From Lytechinus variegatus (taxonomy: Eukaryota; Echinodermata; Echinoidea; Temnopleuroida; Toxopneustidae): 64,000 bases of DNA. Below, piece after piece: positions 1 to 11,453 of the stretch. The notes under the pieces were generated by a model that was not told the DNA's origin, made no database searches, and worked only from the letters and a program-made list of their open reading frames with translations. Numbering within the stretch: the stretch's first letter is position 1; each line of letters starts with the position of its first letter. The position numbers were made by a program, and so were the translations under genes. The DNA is taken from the NCBI RefSeq assembly GCF_018143015.1, contig NC_054740.1, positions 39,089,180 through 39,153,179 on the forward strand, in the 5' to 3' direction.

Positions 1-170
1 TTTGGACCACCACCCCCCGTAAATCTGTTGGTGCTTCAACAACGGGCACAGCTTACAGTCAAAATTTAACTGAATTTTATTCGTTAAAGTAATTGCTGCC
101 ATCTCTTGGTGAAAACTTTTAAGACATCTGACACGGACACCTCTGTGTAGATTTTTTTTGTGTAAAATAA

Positions 171-800
171 TCATTGCTGGTCTTCTTTATTCATCAAACA
201 AAATGTATTCACAGTGCTAACATTTGCCTCCATTTCTGGAGGGAAAGACATGGTTTTCTGGATTTCACATTTTCTTCTATCTGTTAACGATATCTTAATA
301 GATAAGACAATATATATATTAAACAGCCTTTGAATCGTTATTTTCCTTTTAGATTCTTTTCCAGCGAAGCATTTATAAATAGTATATAAAGCATAATTCA
401 AAATTATTTTTATATCATTCTTTTCTTTTGATCTAAATGAAATTCTTGATAGTATATGACATGGCTGGAAATGAAAATTTGGGAAAATATATTTCTGTAC
501 ATTTTCTTCAACTTTTTTTTCCAAAATATCATAATGTTACAAAAGAAAAACATATGACTGCAATCACCTTTTTTATCACAGTAAAAACATTTGTCATTTT
601 CTTTTAATTTCCATTTAATAAGGTTAGCCATAATATTATACGTGAACTTAAAATCAAAATTGACCAATAAATTGTCCTTAACAAACTTTAACTTAAATAA
701 CCAGACATCTATCCAAACTGGTAAACAGTCAAATACTAACGTGTTACTCCAAAATTCCTATGCTCTAGATTCTTCGGTTTTTACTTTGATCAATTGATAA
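171..800 (-). mobile_element. 3' end of an L1/Tx1-like LINE, frameshifted remnant
   Basis: Two overlapping minus-strand reading frames (667-410 and 524-171) carry the C-terminal part of a non-LTR retrotransposon protein. The first holds a C-x2-C-x7-H-x4-C knuckle (KCFYCDKKGDCSHMFFFC) followed by FW, the typical end of L1/Tx1-type reverse transcriptase proteins. The second continues the usual basic tail after a frameshift. No reverse transcriptase catalytic motif is present, so the copy is 5'-truncated. Clade assignment is inferred from this motif alone. Confidence 0.55.
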
Positions 801-1031
801 CATTTGTATTATCCCCTTTTTTATTATGTGTAGCAATATTTTTTTATGTTACTCACGTTTGTTAGGCAATCATATCGTTTTTATTTCTTTCTTTCTTGTT
901 TTCTTTATTTTGCTTTTCTCGTAAATTTCAAAAGCGAGGTAATTGAACTGACCTCACACATTACATTCAGGGTTATGAAAAGAACCCCAAAATATCAGAA
1001 GTATAAGTAGGCCTAATGCAATCAATAAAAG

Positions 1032-1106
1032 GTTCGATGGCCAAGTGGTTAAGGCGTTTGACTACAATAGGATCTTCCCGCGTAGGTTCGAATCGTACTC
1101 GCAACG
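1032..1106 (+). pseudogene. tRNA-Ser pseudogene, isolated copy
   Basis: This has the D arm (GGCCAAGTGGTTAAGGC) and T arm (GTAGGTTCGAATCGTAC) of the serine tRNA found in the array further right. The 3' half of the anticodon stem is missing and the acceptor 5' strand is changed, so it cannot fold. It lies 26 bp left of a foldback element. Confidence 0.75.
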
Positions 1107-1131
1107 AGATATTTTCTTCTTCCTCCTGTTA

Positions 1132-1405
1132 CACCCACAAATGTAATAATCGCCCACAAATGTAATAACGCCCACAAATGTAATAACACTTTACCCACAA
1201 ATGTAATAACGCCCACAAATGTAATAACACTTTACCCACAAATGTAATAATTTTTGATCGCCCACAAATGTAATAACACTTTACCCACAAATGTAATAAC
1301 GCCCACAAATGTAATAACACTTTACCCACAAATGTAATAACGCCCACAAATGTAATAACACTTTACCCACAAATGTAATAATGACTTTACCCACAAATGT
1401 AATAA
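1132..1405. repeat. tandem repeat, left arm (16-17-bp unit)
   Basis: About a dozen copies of CCCACAAATGTAATAA are joined by short spacers (CG or CACTTTA). It is the inverted partner of 3240-3418. Confidence 0.9.
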
Positions 1406-3239
1406 ATTTGAAGTGATTTTTTGGCAAATTCGTTCTAAACTAATATCCTATAGTAATGCGTTCAAAGAGCACAAAAGTTCAAAGTCTTTTTTCCAGACCC
1501 GGTTAATGAAATATTACAGTACAAGTCCAAGTCTTTTTCCAGACCCGGTTTTTCAAAATTATAATATACGTCCAAAGTATTTTTACCAGACCCGGTTGTA
1601 TCAAAATTATAATATAGGTCCAAAGTCTTTTTTCCAGACCCGGTTAATTCAAAAATTATAATGCAAGTCCAAAGTCTTTTATTCAGACCCGGTCGTTTCA
1701 AAAGTTATAATATACGTCGGTGAGGGGTAAAGACAACACTCTAAGCCCAAGCATTTTACGTGGGTTTAATTTTGAAGATTGGTCTCAGCTGTCATTTTTT
1801 TCAATATTTCTTTATCTCTTAAATAACCGGGTCCAGACGAAAGACTAAGCATAATACTCGTGTTATTCCACAAGAATAAGAATATGAGTCTTTTGTTTTT
1901 AGGATTGTTTAAATCATTTTTAAATCACCGGGTCTGGAATAAAGACAACGCTCTATACATGTGCTTTTCTTCATGCATGGTCTTAATTTGGAGGATTGTT
2001 GGTTCTTAGATTCGTTGTTGGGGGTTGAGTTTTATTGATTTTTATTCCTGAAATAATTGTGTCTGGAGGAAAGTCGATCTTCGACAATCGGTCTTCATGT
2101 TGTTCCACAGTAATTAGATTATTGGGTATTCGTTTTAGAATATTTGTAAAAATTATTTTATTTTTCAAATAGTAACCAAGTCTGGAGAAAGGATGTCTGC
2201 TTTAACCCACGCGTTAGTAGGGGTAGTAGTATTATTTAAAAAAAGACATATTTTTACTGGGTGAAACTTTGGAAATTTGGTCTTAGATTTGAAGTTTTTC
2301 AGTTACTTGTTTTAATAGCCGGGTCTGGAGGAAAGAGTACGTTTTAAAACAAACTCGTGTTATTCCACGAGAATAAGAATATAAGGTCTTATGTTAGAAG
2401 ATTTTTTTCGTGATTGTTTTAGGTCTGGAATAAAGACAACACTCTAAACCTCTTTTAAAACAGGTTCTTAGGTTGAAGGTTTGTTTGGTCTTAGACTTTG
2501 ATTTTTTTTTATTCTTACTATTAGCGTTTTTTTTTGAAGAAAAAAAATGGTCGGGCTGAAAGACTAAGCTATATCCAGCATTAATAAGATTATGGGGTCT
2601 TTATACTGTTTTTAAACTGTTATTCATAATGTTTAAATAACAGGTAACCGGGTCTGGAGAAAAGACTACGCTTGATTTTCAATTTACTCTTAGTGCATAC
2701 ATTCACAATATACACCGTATAAGTTGAAACAACAACAAAGACATTAATTCCACCAGTTTTGATTAACTGGGTCTGGAGAAAAGACTAAGCTCGATTCCCA
2801 TTTTTCCACAGGAATATCATTATCGTATCTTAGTTTGGACTTATATTATAAATTTTGAAATAACTGGGTCTGGAAAAAGACTTTGGACTTATTAAAATTC
2901 TTGAAACAACCGGGTCTGGAAAAAAGACTTTGGATTTATATTATAATTTTTGAAACAACCGGGTCTGGAAAAAAGACTTTGGACTTATATCACAATTTTT
3001 GAAACAACCGGGTCTGGAAAAAAAAGACTTTGGACTTTTATTATATTTTTTTAAACAACCGGGTCTGGAAAAAAGACTTTGGATTTATATTATAATTTTT
3101 GAAACAACCGGGTCTGGAAAAAAGACTTTGGACTTGTACTTTGATGTTTTATTAACCCGGTCTGAAAAAAGACTTTGCACTTTTGTGCTATATGAACGCA
3201 TTACTATAGGATTTTAGTTTAGAGCGGATTCGCCAAAAA

Positions 3240-3418
3240 TCCCTTCAAATTTATTACATTTGTGGGTAAAGTCATTATTACATTTGTGGGCGATCAAAAA
3301 TTATTACATTTGTGGGTAAAGTGTTATTACATTTGTGGGCGTTATTACATTTGTGGGTAAAGTGTTATTACATTTGTGGGCGTTATTACATTTGTGGGCG
3401 TTATTACATTTGTGGGTG
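3240..3418. repeat. tandem repeat, right arm (inverted partner)
   Basis: About eight copies of TTATTACATTTGTGGG with spacers GCG or TAAAGTG, the reverse complement of the left arm at 1132-1405. Confidence 0.9.
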
Positions 3419-3493
3419 CAACACCCCCCCCTCCTCTTCTTCTTCGCCTCCGCCTTGTACTTCCACCATGTCCACGCAAACAGTCATGTTCCA

Positions 3494-4708
3494 CAGGGGC
3501 GGATCCAGCTTTCGCCATTAGGGGTGGGGGGCCGAAAAATATTTTCATCAGAATTTTTCTCGATTGGCCGCTATAATCTGATTTTTGGGGTTTTTTTTCA
3601 GGGGGTAGTCCTATAAAAAGACTGAAGTTTTAAGTATGTTAGTTGTCATAAACAAGATAAGGTATCTCATGTGGTCTTAATATATAATGCGAGCGCGAAG
3701 CGCGAGCTAAAATTCTTTGATATTTTATGTCCTTAGAGCTGAAAATTCTGAGCAGTTTTTATAATCATGAACAAAGATAAGTATCCAAGTAAACAATGCG
3801 AGCGCGAAGCGCGAGCTGAAATTTTATTATAGTAACGTGAAAAGGGACTCAATTAGGACTGTTTTTAATGATTAATGAAGAGGATACAAGTAGCACCAAT
3901 TAAATAATGAGTGCGAGCTCAAAATTTTTGACATTCCGACCTGAAAACTGGACAGTCTAAGCGCGTTTTTATTTAAATAAAGAACAAGCTGTGTGTCTCA
4001 AACAATTAAATGCGAGCGCGAAGCACGAGCTTATTTTTTTTTATATACTGACATGATAAACAGATAAAGGAGCATTTTGACAATTTTTAGAAAGAATTTC
4101 CAAAGAGGATAGGTATCTCACAAATCAAACAATGCGAGCGCGCAGCGCGAGCCTGAAAATTTTGATAAAACAATTTGTGTAAATCAAACAAAATAATAAA
4201 AGCTTGATGTGCGAGCTAAAACATTGTGAGCAAATTGATATAAGAACTGGATATATTAAGTGTCATTTAACCCTCTTAAATGGGATTCATTACACAGGCA
4301 ATGCGAGCGCGAAGCGCGAGCGAATTTTTTTTTTATATAAAGTCTATTTTCCGATTCTTCCCCTCACCCTTTCGGGGTCGGGCCGGCCGTTACGAGGCTG
4401 CATGTAAATTACATATCACGGTTATAATACCTCTTTCTTACTTTTCTATCTGTTTTTCGTACTTTCTATCAAAGAATTTTTTTTATATAAAGTCTATTTT
4501 CCGATTCTTCCCCTCACCCTTTCGGGGTCGGGCCGGCCGTTACGAGGCTGCATGTAAATTACATATCACGGTTATAATACCTCTTTCTTACTTTTCTATC
4601 TGTTTTTCGTACTTTCTATCAAGTTAAAGAGTACACTTTTTCTGCAGGTTGTAAAAAAATAGGGGGGGGGGGCGGGGCCGGCTCGGCCCCCTCCTGGATC
4701 CGCGCCTG
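3494..4708. mobile_element. GGCGGATCCAG-ended DNA element, 5-bp TSD
   Basis: Ends are CAGGGGCGGATCCAG on the left and CTGGATCCGCGCCTG on the right, a near-perfect inverted pair. TTCCA flanks both sides (3489-3493 and 4709-4713) as a 5-bp target duplication. The interior has no coding frame but carries regularly spaced copies of GCGAGCGCGAAGCGCGAGC at about 3689, 3798, 4012, 4132 and 4302. This is a non-autonomous element; copies recur at 13545-15879 and, shorter, at 16830-17399. Confidence 0.8.
4322..4622. repeat. tandem duplication of ~152 bp inside the element
   Basis: The segment 4322-4473 is repeated almost identically at 4474-4622. Both copies contain CCCTTTCGGGGTCGGGCCGG. The related element at 13545 has only one copy, so the duplication is private to this one. 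Confidence 0.85.
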
Positions 4709-5027
4709 TTCCAGTTATAAATAACTTGAAAATAATGATATTTGATTAATACAACACGTGAAGAGCGTTTTGGCATTTGACTCTGAAATGTTTGTCGACA
4801 TTTGACTCCCGGGATTTGACTTTGTTGTATAAGGGCACACAGATTTCCTCATCCTCATTTCCCAGTCACAACGAGAAAACCCGGATTTCAGACCGATCAT
4901 TTAAGCTTATACCATGTATACGTCAGTTTGAAAGGCATAAGTTGGTCGATTCTGGAGAAGACATGGTAGACTTTCACAACGGAAAAAAGACAGAATCCGG
5001 GCGGGGGGGGGGGAGGCAGGCCTACAC

Positions 5028-6216
5028 TGACGAGTGGATTCCATGCGCGACCCCCATGCAAAAACACGTAAAAAGGATGTCTTTTTCAAGATAGGGCACG
5101 TTAGGTATGTAACGTTATTAGGGTGTCAAAAACACTAAAATAATGGAAAAAAGGGTATCTATTTTCGATAAAACGTGTTTAGGGTCAAATTTGCGAGGTT
5201 GTAAAAGTTAAGACTAAACCGTTTTGTATGTACTTTTTGCCAAAAGAGTCAACACTATACCTGTTAAGAGTACGATTTGCGCGAGGTGTGGGGAGGTGGA
5301 GCTGTACTAAACCCAATGATGTAGGCCATAAAACCGACGACCAACGTCGTCCGTGGCATAACAATATAGAAATATCGCTGTATACTTGCTTAGGGGTCCA
5401 ATACAGGGAATACTTGCCAAGAGTATCGTTTAATGTTTTCAGGCTTGTTAATGGTAGGGGTTCACACGCCAATACTTGTTAAGGGGTGCATTTTCAGAAC
5501 TTCTGGAAAATACGTGTTTAGCCTGCTTTTCGAGACCCTCATGGTCGCGCATGGTATCCACTCGTCATGGAAGTGCCCCCCCCCCGGGGGGGCAGAATGA
5601 TTAAATGGAAACTGCCTTATGGAAAGCCGTTTTCTGTACACAGATTGTATCCTAGCGAGACTCACCTAAATACAGTCACACCAACGAATCCGACGGGGGG
5701 GGGCACTTCCATTGACGAGTGGATACCATGCGCGACCATGCAGGTCTCGAAAAGCACCCTAAACACGTATTTTTCATGTTCTGAAAATGCACCCCTTAAC
5801 CTTAACAAGTATTGGCGTGTGAAACCCTATCCTTAACAAGTATTGAAAACAAAACGATACTCTTGGCAAGTAGTCCCTTAAATGAACCCCTAAACAAGTA
5901 CAGCGATATTTGTCATCGGTTTTACCTTTACACATCATTTGGTTTGGTTGGGCCCCACACCTTGTGCAAATCGGACTCTAAACACGTAATGTTTGGGGCA
6001 AAAAGGACATCCTTTATTAACCATTTTAACTTTGTTTTATCATCCCCGCAAATTTGACCCTTAACACGTAGCTTTCTCAGCAAAATAGATACAATTTGTT
6101 TTTAATTATTTTGTGTTTTTGACACCCTTATCACGTTACATACGTAACGTGCCCTATCTTGAAAAAGACATGCTTCTTACGTGTTTTGGGGGGTCGCGCA
6201 TGGTATCCACTCGTCA
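5028..6216. mobile_element. two inverted MITEs forming a large palindrome
   Basis: TGACGAGTGGAT followed by CCATGCGCGACC occurs at 5028 and 5713, and its reverse complement ends at 5567 and 6216. This gives two elements, 5028-5567 and 5713-6216, whose bodies are inverted copies of each other (GATAGGGCACGTTA near 5091 against TAACGTGCCCTATC near 6145). G- and C-rich runs fill the centre at 5576-5710. A third copy is at 44178-44448. No coding frame is seen. Confidence 0.7.
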
Positions 6217-6876
6217 AAACGCCCTTAAAAATAACATGATAGTTTCGATCGATTGGGACTCGGATTCATCGGTCTGACTGTAGCATTAGTGGTGAAGGAC
6301 ATTTCTCACAAGGCGTCTCTGGCTGGCACTTGAAGTGTTTCTCCAAGGACCTGTCGCCGCTGCAGGGAGGCATGTTTACATTCCGTTCAATCTAGCATAC
6401 CATCGACAAATTAATTTTTAGTAATTATGATGAGTAGACACTTTTCCTTGAGCACACTGTCTATATCACCATTGTCGTATATCATGATTTCATGAAAGGT
6501 ATAAGGGTAAGAACGATTTGCTCTTCAAAATACAGATCGGATGTAAGGTGATGGCATCTTTAGAATTAATAATAAGTATACGAATAAGACCAATTATTAT
6601 TTAGATGTAGGGTTTTAGAGGCTCAGATATTTTTTGACGTCTTGCGAGGTTGTTTGAAAGAGACAAAATATTAAAACTGATTTTTAACGTAGCATGCCTA
6701 TATGAAAACTGAATATTTTGCCCCGCCCACAATGTTCATTGGTATATGGTTAATAAATAATTGTGCGCATGAAGCTAATGCTACGTCACAATGAAATTGC
6801 ATTGTCTATTAGTTGCTAGGAGATGTGGCAAAGCAGCGAGATTGCCTCAATTTATTGATTTCAAATTCACTTGCAC
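6217..6876. other. unassigned intergenic sequence
   Basis: I see no convincing coding frame, RNA gene or repeat end in this moderately AT-rich stretch. Confidence 0.4.
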
Positions 6877-6885
6877 TATCACGCT

Positions 6886-8992
6886 GGCTCGGTGTAAAAA
6901 TGGCAGAGGTAAAAATGGCAGAGGTAAAAATGGCAGAGGTATAAATGGCAGAGGTAAAAATGGCAGAGGAAAAAATGGCAAAGGTAAAAATGGCAGAGGT
7001 AATAATGGCAGAGGTAATAATGGTAGAGGTAAAATGACAGAGGTATAAATGGCCAGTCTTAAACCGCCATGCCAAAAAATCCAAAAGCCCTTCCATGTAC
7101 AGTAGATTAAAAAAGAAAAGTTCTGTGAAGAAAATTAGAATTATAATGTTTGACTAATGGAAAGGGTAACATTAATCATACTGTAGATTTTCTGCGCAAA
7201 ATTGATAACACCCGAGTTTATTTTTCTTAATTTACTCCTGGACTTACATGAACAGCATTTTCATGTCAAATCGCTCTTCTAATATTCAAATTTGAAGCAC
7301 ACTTTGGATCCCAAGTATTGTAATTAGTTCATTAAAGGGGAAATTCATCCTGACAGAAAGTTTATTGTAAAAATGGCAGAAAATAATTAAAATGATATTG
7401 GTAAGGTTTTAAGGGAATCCATCAAAGATTTAAAAAGCTATTTGAATTTTATATTTTAATGGTGACGTTATTTTCGAGCATTTTCCCCCAAATCTGGTGT
7501 AACAAAATATATCAATGAAATGTCATTTTAAGAAATGAAAATGTTTTTTATTGTTTTTCATTTTTTTTCAATTTCAATTTATTTCATTTTCAACAGAACG
7601 AAGTAAAGTGGTCGAAATAATTACAATGAACTTATACAGACAATATAAATTGAGGCATGTACAATATATGATATTTTTCCATAAGTAAAACAAATCAAAG
7701 TACTATATATTAGCAAAATATCATAATAGAATTCTGAGAAAATGGAGGGGACACTTTTATCATTGTATAGTATATCAACATACAAATCATTTCACAACCG
7801 CTCCTGAAAGACTTTTTTTTAGTAATCAAGAACCCAGATTAAAAATTTTGAAAAGTAATACGGGGCAGCTGCTCGTATATGACGTCACAGATCAAAAACT
7901 CAAACTTTTTTTATAACTTTCTTAATCTTTGATGGGTTTTCCGTAAACCTTCACCAATAATTTTTCTGCTATTTTTACAGTAAAACATTTGTCAGGGTGA
8001 ATTCCCCCTTCAAAACAGGTCGATAGAATGGTACCTTATAAGAAAAGCCTATAAATTTGAAATAAAATCCTTGATTCGCTAAACATTTCCAAATTCATGC
8101 GGTAACTGTTACCATAGAAACTAGTTTAGGAACCTGCTATCCACTGGACTAGCTGCAATGAGGTATTGCTCTGAAAAATTAAACACTAATTGCTATTATT
8201 ATATCATTTACTATTAACTATATGCGTATCATATCAATATCTATTCGGATCCATTATGGTGTTGAAATATGAAAAATAACTTTTTATTACAGAACGGTTT
8301 GTTATTTTTCTGTTATCCAAATAATGCAAGTGGTTCAAAGAAATCCCGAACTTGTCTATTTAAGTGTGTTAATGGTGGCGCACATTTTGGTGTTTACATT
8401 AAAATTCGTTTGGTATGTATGTGATGAAGTGCTGTTCTACTCCAAGACAAATCCTTTCATCACTCACTAATTGAAATCATTCTGGCATGAAAATGTTTGA
8501 GTTTAATCATATCAACGATAAAGTATAGAGCTGACCTAAAATGATTAAAACATCTAAATAATATCTTTTCAGTTCATAATGCTAATTCCGTCGATAGGAT
8601 TCCATTCACGGCCAATAATAATGACTGATTGGAAAGGCTCTGTCTTTCCTCGTTGATGTAGTATGTCATGATATCCTTACCTCAAGTCATTTTTAACTCT
8701 TGCCATTTTCACCGTCTGCCATTATTACCTCTGCCATTTTTACCTCTGCCATTTTCACCGTCTGCCATTATTAACCTCTGCCATTTTTACCTCTGCCATT
8801 TTTACCTTTGTCATTTTTACCTCTGTCATTTTTACCTCTGCCATTTTTACCTCTGCCATTTTTACCTCTGCCATTTTTCCTCTGCCATTTTTACCTCTGC
8901 CATTTTTACTTCTGCCATTTTTACCTCTGCCATTTTTACTTCTGCCATTTTCACCTCTGCCATTTTTGCCTCTGCCATTTTTACCTGGCACC
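6886..8992. mobile_element. non-autonomous element with tandem-repeat ends and 8-bp TSD (hAT-like)
   Basis: ATCACGCT flanks both sides (6878-6885 and 8993-9000), an 8-bp target duplication as made by hAT elements. The left end (6896-7047) is an array of GGCAGAGGTAAAAAT units. The right end (8698-8990) is the same array inverted, closing with TTTTTACCTGGCACC. Between them lie a TTAA-type MITE at 7336-8009 and unassigned sequence. A lone arm of the family is at 22209-22283. The hAT label rests on duplication length only. Confidence 0.7.
7336..8009. mobile_element. TTAA-type MITE, diverged copy
   Basis: Left end AGGGGAAATTCATCCTGAC and right end GTCAGGGTGAATTCCCCCT are inverted copies. TTAA stands at the left; the right flank has decayed. 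The interior carries GACGTCACAGATCAAAAAC near the right arm, matching the clean copy at 61559-62057. It is nested in the element spanning 6886-8992. Confidence 0.75.
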
Positions 8993-9000
8993 ATCACGCT

Positions 9001-10661
9001 ATAGCGCATCTTTACAGAGATTTCTTAAAATGACAATACTTAGTCGCCATGTTCATGATTTACAAGATTGACATAAAATGGTTGATTAAAACAAATTTTT
9101 TGCTTTATTAATTCATGTTTAGGTTTGTGGGGTATCTAAATAATAATATTAGATAGCCAAGACAGAGTGGTTCTTAGCGCGTCACGTGATATGATCGAAA
9201 TCAACGTATTTTCCCAGCTACCTTCGATGAATAGACCAGTTCGTAGTTAACTTCATTGACTATTTTGGTCAAATGACCTTTCATTTCTTTCATTATGATA
9301 GGCAGATTTCAAAGCAAGATATTACGTAAGCTTGCCCTACATAGCAGGATGAAGAAATTGAATAGACCAGGTGACTAGAATAGCACACCAATCAACACTT
9401 TATGAAGGTATTTGTTGCATCCTACTCTGAATGCATATCATAGCAAGTTGTACAATGTACTTGGCAAACTGTGAAATACCAGTCGTTCGTGGACGCATTG
9501 TTGTTTTTTGTGGATGTGAATGAAAACCACTATTCAAAAGAATATATGAATAATCAAGACATCAAAGTTGGTGCTTATCTCATTAGATTTTAAACCCCCA
9601 TGTCAATTTAGTACAAATGACCTTCCTCCGATCATGCGTAGAAACTTTTGAGCATGCGCAGAAAGGAACTACGAACTGAACTGGCGTAATATAGCACCCT
9701 CTTGTGGATTATATGTTACCAACTACACGGAAATAACATATGTGGGACTAAAGTAGCGATCGTATGAAATCGATCAAAACTCTTCGAACACCCCGTACGG
9801 GACCCTATTCCGTGACCGGACCGCGGAATCTAAAATTCAAAGTGAGTCCGACGACGACGACGGGGAGCCTAGCCTACTAGTAGTCCGAGATAACGTTAGA
9901 TCTATCTAAGTTAACGTTAGAACTAACGTTAGGCCTTCTACTTCTACTAAAATGGAGCCTATACTATTTGCGTAGACAGGAATTACCATAATTTCTGAAA
10001 TTCTGGCGATTTATTTAACAATTTCTGGATATTTATTGGTGAGTGGGGCCAAATAATTTGTTTAGCAGAGAAATTGAAGCTTAGCTTTAAAACTTTTTTT
10101 AGATTTGGATTTGGTCTAACGTCAAGATTTGTGGTGATGTCTGATGAGCGATGAGGGAATAAGATCAGCTTTTGGACGATAAATTTGGGTAAGTAGATTT
10201 AGCCTAGATTTACTTTTATGTAGGCCTAGCCTTAGCCTAGATCTAAGTTAGGTCTTACTTTTTAAAGTATTTAACGTTAGGCTAGAGTCTAAACGTTAGA
10301 GAAATCTGACGTATATAACGACAACGACTGAACGAAAGTTAGTGTTAGCAAAACATTTGTTAGTTTGATTTGGTCCTGGAGCTGGTTCAACAACAGAAAG
10401 ATCAGGACCACCACTAACAGTCTGACATTAGTCATTATATAGGAAGATCTATCTTAGTCATGTTTAGATCTGACTAAGGGTAAATTTGATCAGAATCTGC
10501 ACCTTATCATGGCTCAACATGCATTCTCGATCTGCATGCCTTGGGTTCTGAACATGGACTGGACTTTAAAATAGATCTAACAACAAAATATGCCTAGATC
10601 TAAACAAACTTGATTTTGATTAGAAAATGGGCATTCATGCGTTAGACTAACATTACTTATC
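9001..10661. other. unassigned stretch with a CpG-rich, promoter-like patch
   Basis: No coding exon could be supported. The part from 9640 to 9900 is unlike its surroundings: GCATGCGCA, an NRF-1-like core, is at 9652-9660 and a CpG-rich block is at 9770-9870. From 9890 to 10340 the octamer TAACGTTA and the palindrome AGATCT recur many times. It could be a transcription start for an unseen gene or old repeat sequence. Confidence 0.3.
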
Positions 10662-10838
10662 CTGGTGGGTGTTTCATAAAGCTGTTCGCAAAGTTACGAA
10701 AGACTTTACGCACGACTGGTGATCTTTTCTTATGCTATGTGATATCTCTATGTAATTTAGTTATGAACTAAGAACATGTTCCAGTCGTGCGTAAAGTCTT
10801 TCGTAACTTTACGAACAGCTTTATGAAACACCCACCAG
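10662..10838. mobile_element. hairpin MITE (CTGGTGGGTGTTTCATAAAG ends)
   Basis: Two inverted arms of about 60 bp, starting CTGGTGGGTG and ending CACCCACCAG, surround a ~55-bp loop. A degenerate second copy is at 38056-38218. Confidence 0.8.
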
Positions 10839-10969
10839 TTCCATTAGTCATCATTAAATATCATACACAACTGGTCGACTGCACGCACCGTATAGACCTA
10901 ACTTAAAGTTAAAATTTAACGTTAAAAGTTAGATCTATCTTCATCATTCAAGGCTATCTAATATAACAG

Positions 10970-11117
10970 ATATTGGCGGCTGCCGGCTGATGGGGTGTGT
11001 AAAAATTCTTTGGACCGCCTAAAGGATTTATATTTAAAATATAACCCCTTAGGAAAATATAAATCTGGCGGTCCAAACAATGTTCATATTACACACCCCA
11101 TCAGTTAATATCTGTAT
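10970..11117. mobile_element. hairpin MITE (CTGATGGGGTGTGTAA ends)
   Basis: CTGATGGGGTGTGTAA at 10987 pairs with TTACACACCCCATCAG ending at 11104. TTTGGACCGCC pairs with GGCGGTCCAAA inside, and ACAGATATT/AATATCTGT pair outside. It is non-coding. Confidence 0.75.
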
Positions 11118-11142
11118 AATAATAATAATAATTATAATATTC

Positions 11143-11310
11143 CGTCTTTGGAACAAACTCCCTCCATCTCTCCGAAACCTCTCTTCTCTTAACCTCTTCA
11201 AAAAAACATCTCAAAACACACTTATATAACCATAAACCTTAACTTGTTTTATGCAATTAACAGCGCTTTGTATCCTCTGGAAAAAGCGCTACATAAATCC
11301 AATTATTATT
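11143..11310 (+). mobile_element. 3' tail of a CR1/L2-like LINE
   Basis: Positions 11143-11229 translate to RLWNKLPPSLRNLSSLNLF followed by nine more residues and a stop, the common C-terminus of CR1/L2/jockey-type reverse transcriptase proteins. The 3' region contains AGCGCTTTGTATCC and AAAAAGCGCTACATAAAT before an (ATT)n tail, as is usual for such LINEs. It is strongly 5'-truncated. Confidence 0.7.
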
Positions 11311-11358
11311 ATTATAATCATAATAATAATAATAACAATAATGATAATAATAATTATA

Positions 11359-11453
11359 ATATTGGATGGCCAATTTTCGTGGGATGCGTAGAAATATTAT
11401 TGATAGATAAAGAACAATATTTCCACGCATCCCACTCAAGGCCATCCAATATT
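11359..11453. mobile_element. small hairpin MITE
   Basis: AATATTGGATGGCC on the left pairs with GGCCATCCAATATT on the right, and TGGGATGCGT pairs with ACGCATCCCA inside. About 95 bp in all. Confidence 0.7.

Larger units (their letters stand above)
1132..3418. mobile_element. foldback-like element with tandem-repeat inverted arms
   Basis: The left end is an array of CCCACAAATGTAATAA units and the right end is the same array on the other strand. Inside these, 1480-1720 holds ~54-bp repeats containing CCAGACCCGGTT and AAGTCCAAAGTC, mirrored at 2845-3190 by AACCGGGTCTGG repeats. The middle (1720-2845) has sparser copies of GGGTCTGGAGAAAAGACT. Long inverted arms built of tandem repeats define foldback elements. 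No transposase frame is visible, and I could not define a target duplication. Confidence 0.7.

Noticed and set aside
1132-3418. Regularly spaced short repeats that might suggest a CRISPR array
   Set aside because: The genome is eukaryotic, spacers are degenerate and repetitive, and the repeats are mirrored as in foldback elements.
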